Of a stretch of DNA of 6,281 bases, positions 5,170 through 6,281 are shown piece by piece. The notes under the pieces were generated by a model. That model did not search any database and was not told where the DNA came from. It worked only from the letters and a program-made list of their open reading frames with translations. This stretch comes from an uncultured Bacteroidales bacterium. GTDB taxonomy: Bacteria > Bacteroidota > Bacteroidia > Bacteroidales > Marinilabiliaceae. Position numbers and translations under genes: made by a program. Each line of letters begins with the position of its first letter. Positions within the stretch are counted from its first letter, which is position 1. Where the stretch lies: positions 1 to 6,281 of the forward strand of contig CAKVCS010000064.1 in NCBI GenBank assembly GCA_934725785.1, written 5' to 3'.

Positions 5170-6281
5170 ATGAAATTTACCGACCTCAGGCTCCTGCAGC
5201 CCGTTTTGCAGGATAACATAAAGGCTCTCGGCTTCAACCGCCCGACCGACATACAGTTCAAGGCCATCCCGCACATCCTCGATGGCGAGGACATCATGGC
5301 CATAGCCCAGACCGGCACGGGCAAGACAGCCGCCTTCGCGATCCCCGCAGTCTCCAACCTGATTCGCGACCGCCGCCGATTCGGATACAAGGGCGTCCGA
5401 TGCGTCGTCATGGAGCCGACTCACGAGCTCGCCGCGCAGGTGGCCGGAGTCATTAAGCAGTTGGCAAAAGGCACCGACGTCTCGGTGGTCGCCATTCACG
5501 GAGGCGTCAGCCAAGACAACCAGATAGCCCTCCTTAAGGGGGCGGCGGATGTAATTGTGGCCACGCCGGGGCGTCTCTTCGACCTCGCCGCGCAGGGCTT
5601 CCTCATCCTCTCGCAGACGCAAATCCTCGTAGTCGACGAGGCCGACCACATGCTCGCGCTCGGCTTCTACAACGACATCTCACAGCTCGTGCGCCGCCTG
5701 CCCAGGCACCGCCAGACGCTCTTCTTCTCCGCCACCATCGACGCCAAGATAAAGGAGCTGGCTTACTCGCTCGTGTATAAGGCCGTCAGGATTGAGATGA
5801 GCCAGAACAAGGTGGCGAAGAACGTCACGCACCAGGTCCTCAGCGTCACTATGGACGAGAAGAGGTTCTACCTTGAGCGCATTGTCCGAGAGAACCCCGA
5901 GGCCCACATAATAGTCTTCGTCCGCACTCAGGTCAGGGCCGAGCGGGTCCAGGCGGCCATGAGGCGCGTGGGCATTGACTCCGCCCATCTGCACGGCGGC
6001 ATGTCGCAGCCCGAGAGGAACAAGGCGCTCGACGACTTCCGCACATCGGCCGTCAGGATGCTTATCACGACCGATGTCGCCGCGCGAGGCATAGACATCC
6101 CAGCCGTGGACTATGTCGTGAACTACGACGTGCCGGACAAGCCCGAGAACTACGTCCACAGGGTGGGGCGCACCGGCCGAGGCATGGCTAAGGGCTACGC
6201 GCTCACTTTGGCCGACCCGGGCGAGAAGGAACTTATTGACGCCATTGAGCGCTATATGGGCGAGGCCATATCCATCCTGCG
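5170..6281 (+). CDS. DEAD-box ATP-dependent RNA helicase, N-terminal 370 residues (cut by right edge)
   Basis: The frame is open from ATG at 5170 to the window end and holds nearly the whole helicase core. Motifs in order: Q motif GFNRPTDIQ (21-29), motif I AQTGTGKT (46-53), Ia PTHELA (83-88), GG at 111-112, Ib TPGR (132-135), II DEAD (156-159), III SAT (187-189), IV IIVFVRT (247-253), V ARGIDIP (305-311) and VI HRVGRTGR (330-337). It unwinds short RNA duplexes in an ATP-dependent way. Bacterial relatives of the RhlE/DeaD type act in ribosome assembly, mRNA decay and cold adaptation. Motif Ia has His85 where Arg is usual. The C-terminal tail, which would separate RhlE-, DeaD- and SrmB-like proteins, lies outside the window. 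It starts 22 bp after the kinase stop and probably shares its transcript. Two long antisense frames across it are composition artefacts. Confidence 0.96.
   Translation, partial: MKFTDLRLLQPVLQDNIKALGFNRPTDIQFKAIPHILDGEDIMAIAQTGTGKTAAFAIPAVSNLIRDRRRFGYKGVRCVVMEPTHELAAQVAGVIKQLAKGTDVSVVAIHGGVSQDNQIALLKGAADVIVATPGRLFDLAAQGFLILSQTQILVVDEADHMLALGFYNDISQLVRRLPRHRQTLFFSATIDAKIKELAYSLVYKAVRIEMSQNKVAKNVTHQVLSVTMDEKRFYLERIVRENPEAHIIVFVRTQVRAERVQAAMRRVGIDSAHLHGGMSQPERNKALDDFRTSAVRMLITTDVAARGIDIPAVDYVVNYDVPDKPENYVHRVGRTGRGMAKGYALTLADPGEKELIDAIERYMGEAISIL

Noticed and set aside
5083..6159. Two long minus-strand frames (188 and 159 codons) under the helicase gene
   Set aside because: Same cause: they are antisense to an intact DEAD-box core and show no recognisable domain.

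Overview
The window looks like an ordinary chromosomal segment of a GC-rich member of the Bacteroidota, most likely order Bacteroidales. Three things point there. Start codons have no Shine-Dalgarno-like sequence in front of them. Several intergenic gaps carry TAnnTTTG-type -7 promoter elements. The gene content (TonB-dependent receptor, type II meso-diaminopimelate dehydrogenase, adenosine-kinase-like PfkB kinase, DEAD-box helicase) fits as well. Frequent ATA and AGG codons alongside GC-rich synonymous sites would suit a Muribaculaceae-like genome, but that is only an impression.

Left part (1-1902, minus strand): a two-gene unit, read right to left. It starts with a 121-residue exported or membrane-anchored His/Cys-rich protein and continues with the N-terminal 475 residues of a TonB-dependent outer-membrane receptor that runs off the left edge. 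The pairing suggests uptake or handling of a transition metal. The gap between the genes holds two perfect inverted repeats. A weak promoter and a short dyad precede the first gene.

Middle (2087-3704, plus strand): a promoter, then meso-diaminopimelate dehydrogenase (lysine and peptidoglycan precursor synthesis). It is followed 21 bp later by a small secreted protein of unknown function, and the unit ends in a strong 15-bp-stem terminator.

Non-protein stretch (3627-4169): the terminator, a tRNA-Asn(GUU) on the minus strand with its own good promoter and a leader of about 97 nt, and a plus-strand promoter back to back with the tRNA promoter. Right part (4170-6281, plus strand): a PfkB-family kinase followed 22 bp later by a DEAD-box RNA helicase cut by the right edge.

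I see no mobile element, CRISPR array or defence island, and no convincing new system. The parts most worth a second look are the His/Cys-rich protein plus receptor pair with its intergenic hairpins, and the uncharacterised secreted protein tied to the diaminopimelate dehydrogenase gene.
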